Source: Deltaproteobacteria bacterium (GTDB lineage Bacteria > Myxococcota_A > Bradymonadia > UBA7976 > VGTA01). Taken from it: DNA of 5,809 bases. Below the pieces are notes generated by a model that saw only the letters and a program-made list of their open reading frames with translations, was not told where the DNA came from and did not search any database. A program made the position numbers and the translations under genes. Each line of letters begins with the position of its first letter. Position 1 is the first letter of the stretch. Positions 4,410 through 5,809 of this stretch are shown in pieces. The stretch spans positions 1 to 5,809 of the forward strand of contig VGTA01000242.1 in the NCBI GenBank assembly GCA_016874875.1. Reading direction: 5' to 3'.

Positions 4410-5809
4410 CAGAGCAGCTCCGCCACGGCGCGCTTGAGCACCTTGCCGCTGGCGTTGCGCGGGAGCGCGGCGCAGAGGCGCACGTGCTTGGGAGTCTTGA
4501 AGCCCGCGAGGCGGGCGCGGCACCACGCGCGCACCTCCTCTGCGCTCAGCTCCACGCCGGGGCGCAGCACCACCGCCGCCAGCCCCACCTCGCCCCAGCG
4601 CTCATCGGGCACCCCCACCACCGCCGCCTCCGCCACGAACTCAGCGCCGAGCAGCGCGTTCTCGATCTCGGCGGGGTAGACGTTCTCGCCGCCCGAGATG
4701 AACATCTCCTTCTTGCGCCCCGCCACATAAAAGAACCCCTCCTCGTCGTAGCGCGCGAGGTCCCCCGTCTTGAGCCAGCCGCCCTCAAAGCTCGCGGCGG
4801 TGGCGGCGGGGTCGAGGAGGTAGCCGGCGCTCACCACGGGCCCGCCGAGCCACAGCTCCCCCACCTGCCCGGGCCCGAGCGCGCGCCCCTCGGCGTCCAC
4901 CACGCGCGCCTCGCAGTGCAAGATGACCTGCCCCACGCTCCCGCGCTTGTCGTGGAGGCGCCAGGCGGGCAGCGAGAAGCAGTTGGGGCCCACCTCCGTC
5001 ATGCCGAACCCCTGGCGGAAGGCGAAGCCGCGCCCGAGCCACGCGTCGAGGAGCGCGTCGGGGCAGGGGGCGCCGCCGCACAGGAGCGTGCGGAGGGCGC
5101 GGAGGTCGCGCCCGTCCACGCCCGCGTCGAGCAGCGACTGGTACATGGCGGGCACCGCCACCACCGACGTGATGCGCCGCGACTCGAGGAGGTCGAGGGC
5201 GGCGGCGGGGTCAAAGGCGTCCATGAGCACCACCCGGCCGCCGCGGTAGAGGGTGGGCGTGGCGAGGCAGTTGAGCCCCCCCGTGTGGAAGAGCGGCAGG
5301 AAGGCGAGGGCGCTGTCGGCGGGGCCGAGGTCGCAGGCGTAGACGGTGTTGACGGCGTTCCAGAGCACCTGCCGGTGCGTGATCATCACCCCCTTGGGGC
5401 GCCCCGTGGTGCCGCTGGTGTACAGGATCATCGCCACGCGCTCTGGGTCGCGCGCCCGCTCCGAGGCCAGGGGGCGCGCCGCCCCCCCGAGGCCCGCCGC
5501 CGCCGCCGCCATGAGGCCCTCGAGGTCGTCGGCGCCGGCGAGGGGCGCGGCGGGCTCGCCGGGGAGGGGGCGCAGCGACAGCCGGCGCGCCTCGGGGGCG
5601 CCGGCGAGCGCCTCGGCGGCGAGGGCGGCGGAGGTGTGGTCGGTCACCACCGCCGCTGGCAGGCAGTGCGCGAGGATGTCGGCGAGCTCGGGGCCGGCGA
5701 GGCGCCAGTTGAGCGGGGTGAACGCTGCGCCGATTCGCGCGCAGGCGAACAGCAGCTCAAAGACCTCCACGCGGCTGCGCGCGAGCAGGGCCACGCGGTC
5801 GCCCTCCTC
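4409..5809 (-). CDS. Acyl-CoA synthetase / AMP-forming acid-CoA ligase (ANL superfamily), 5' partial
   Basis: Activates a carboxylic acid with ATP to an acyl-adenylate, then transfers it to CoA; expected in the cytoplasm or on the inner membrane. The frame is open to the right edge, so the N-terminus (probably some tens of residues) is missing; 466 residues are visible. Counting from the first visible codon, the P-loop A3 motif YTSGTTGRPKG lies at about 130-140, the A5 motif GMTE at 269-272, the A7 TGD at 348-350, the A8 hinge GRKKEMFISGGENVYP at 364-379, and the A10 motif PRNASGK with the catalytic lysine at 456. All core motifs are intact, so the enzyme should be active. The layout resembles medium/long-chain fatty-acyl-CoA or o-succinylbenzoate-CoA ligases; chain length and substrate cannot be read from the sequence. 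Its TGA overlaps the ATG of the next gene by one base (TGATG). It is the only gene here without a tandem repeat. Confidence 0.95.
   Translation of the reverse strand, partial: EEGDRVALLARSRVEVFELLFACARIGAAFTPLNWRLAGPELADILAHCLPAAVVTDHTSAALAAEALAGAPEARRLSLRPLPGEPAAPLAGADDLEGLMAAAAAGLGGAARPLASERARDPERVAMILYTSGTTGRPKGVMITHRQVLWNAVNTVYACDLGPADSALAFLPLFHTGGLNCLATPTLYRGGRVVLMDAFDPAAALDLLESRRITSVVAVPAMYQSLLDAGVDGRDLRALRTLLCGGAPCPDALLDAWLGRGFAFRQGFGMTEVGPNCFSLPAWRLHDKRGSVGQVILHCEARVVDAEGRALGPGQVGELWLGGPVVSAGYLLDPAATAASFEGGWLKTGDLARYDEEGFFYVAGRKKEMFISGGENVYPAEIENALLGAEFVAEAAVVGVPDERWGEVGLAAVVLRPGVELSAEEVRAWCRARLAGFKTPKHVRLCAALPRNASGKVLKRAVAELL
4418..4421 (-). promoter_or_regulatory. Ribosome binding site for the lipoprotein gene
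   Basis: GGAG on the minus strand, eight bases before ATG 4409-4407 and inside the last codons of the ligase gene. It decides this start over the longer upstream open frame. Confidence 0.6.

Larger units (their letters stand above)
1..5809 (-). other. Single translationally coupled operon segment
   Basis: Five consecutive minus-strand genes meet at stop/start overlaps: TGATG at 4407-4411, GTGA at 3639-3642, GTGA at 1939-1942 and TGATG at 237-241. All four stops are TGA. There is no intergenic base, hence no room for internal promoters or terminators outside coding sequence, and the genes are expected on one mRNA with coupled translation. Both ends of the operon lie outside the window. Confidence 0.85.

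Noticed and set aside
4410..4526. Upstream-extended start of the lipoprotein gene at 4526
   Set aside because: The extra 39 residues overlap the ligase C-terminus, are Arg/Gln-rich and would bury the signal peptide; the TGATG-coupled ATG fits better.

Overview
This is a very GC-rich window (third codon positions almost all G or C) carrying only minus-strand genes. The codon use, Ala/Arg/Pro/Gly-rich proteins, lipoproteins with long Ala-Gly-Ser linkers and the gene content suggest a Gram-negative bacterium with an outer membrane, most likely a Myxococcota/deltaproteobacterial lineage. The lineage is an inference from style, not from a marker gene.

Reading right to left, the direction of transcription: an acyl-CoA synthetase/ligase of the ANL superfamily, cut by the right edge (4409-5809); a lipoprotein with a repetitive linker and a small beta-rich domain of unknown family (3639-4409); a large exported protein that looks like an outer-membrane beta-barrel (1939-3642); a single long frame joining a lipoprotein-type alpha/beta hydrolase to a complete PhaR-type (polyhydroxyalkanoate synthesis regulator) domain (239-1942); and the first 79 residues of another exported protein, cut by the left edge (1-239). 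All four junctions are stop/start overlaps (TGATG, GTGA, GTGA, TGATG), so this is one translationally coupled operon with no intergenic DNA. No promoter, terminator or RNA gene is visible, and both operon ends lie outside the window. No stretch over 300 bases lacks a gene.

A reasonable joint role is uptake and processing of a hydrophobic acyl or ester substrate. The barrel and surface lipoprotein would handle passage or binding, the hydrolase would cleave esters, the ligase would make the acyl-CoA, and the PhaR domain would link this to hydroxyalkanoate storage. This is inferred from context only.

Two things stand out. First, every gene after the ligase carries in-frame tandem repeats (units of 6, 9, 12, 15 and 36 bp), and in two genes the repeats form the hydrophobic core of the signal peptide itself. 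Second, the hydrolase-PhaR frame puts a lipoprotein export signal on a domain normally cytoplasmic and DNA-binding. The sequence offers two possible ways out: a second start with a strong ribosome site after the signal peptide, and an internal start with its own ribosome site exactly at the PhaR domain.
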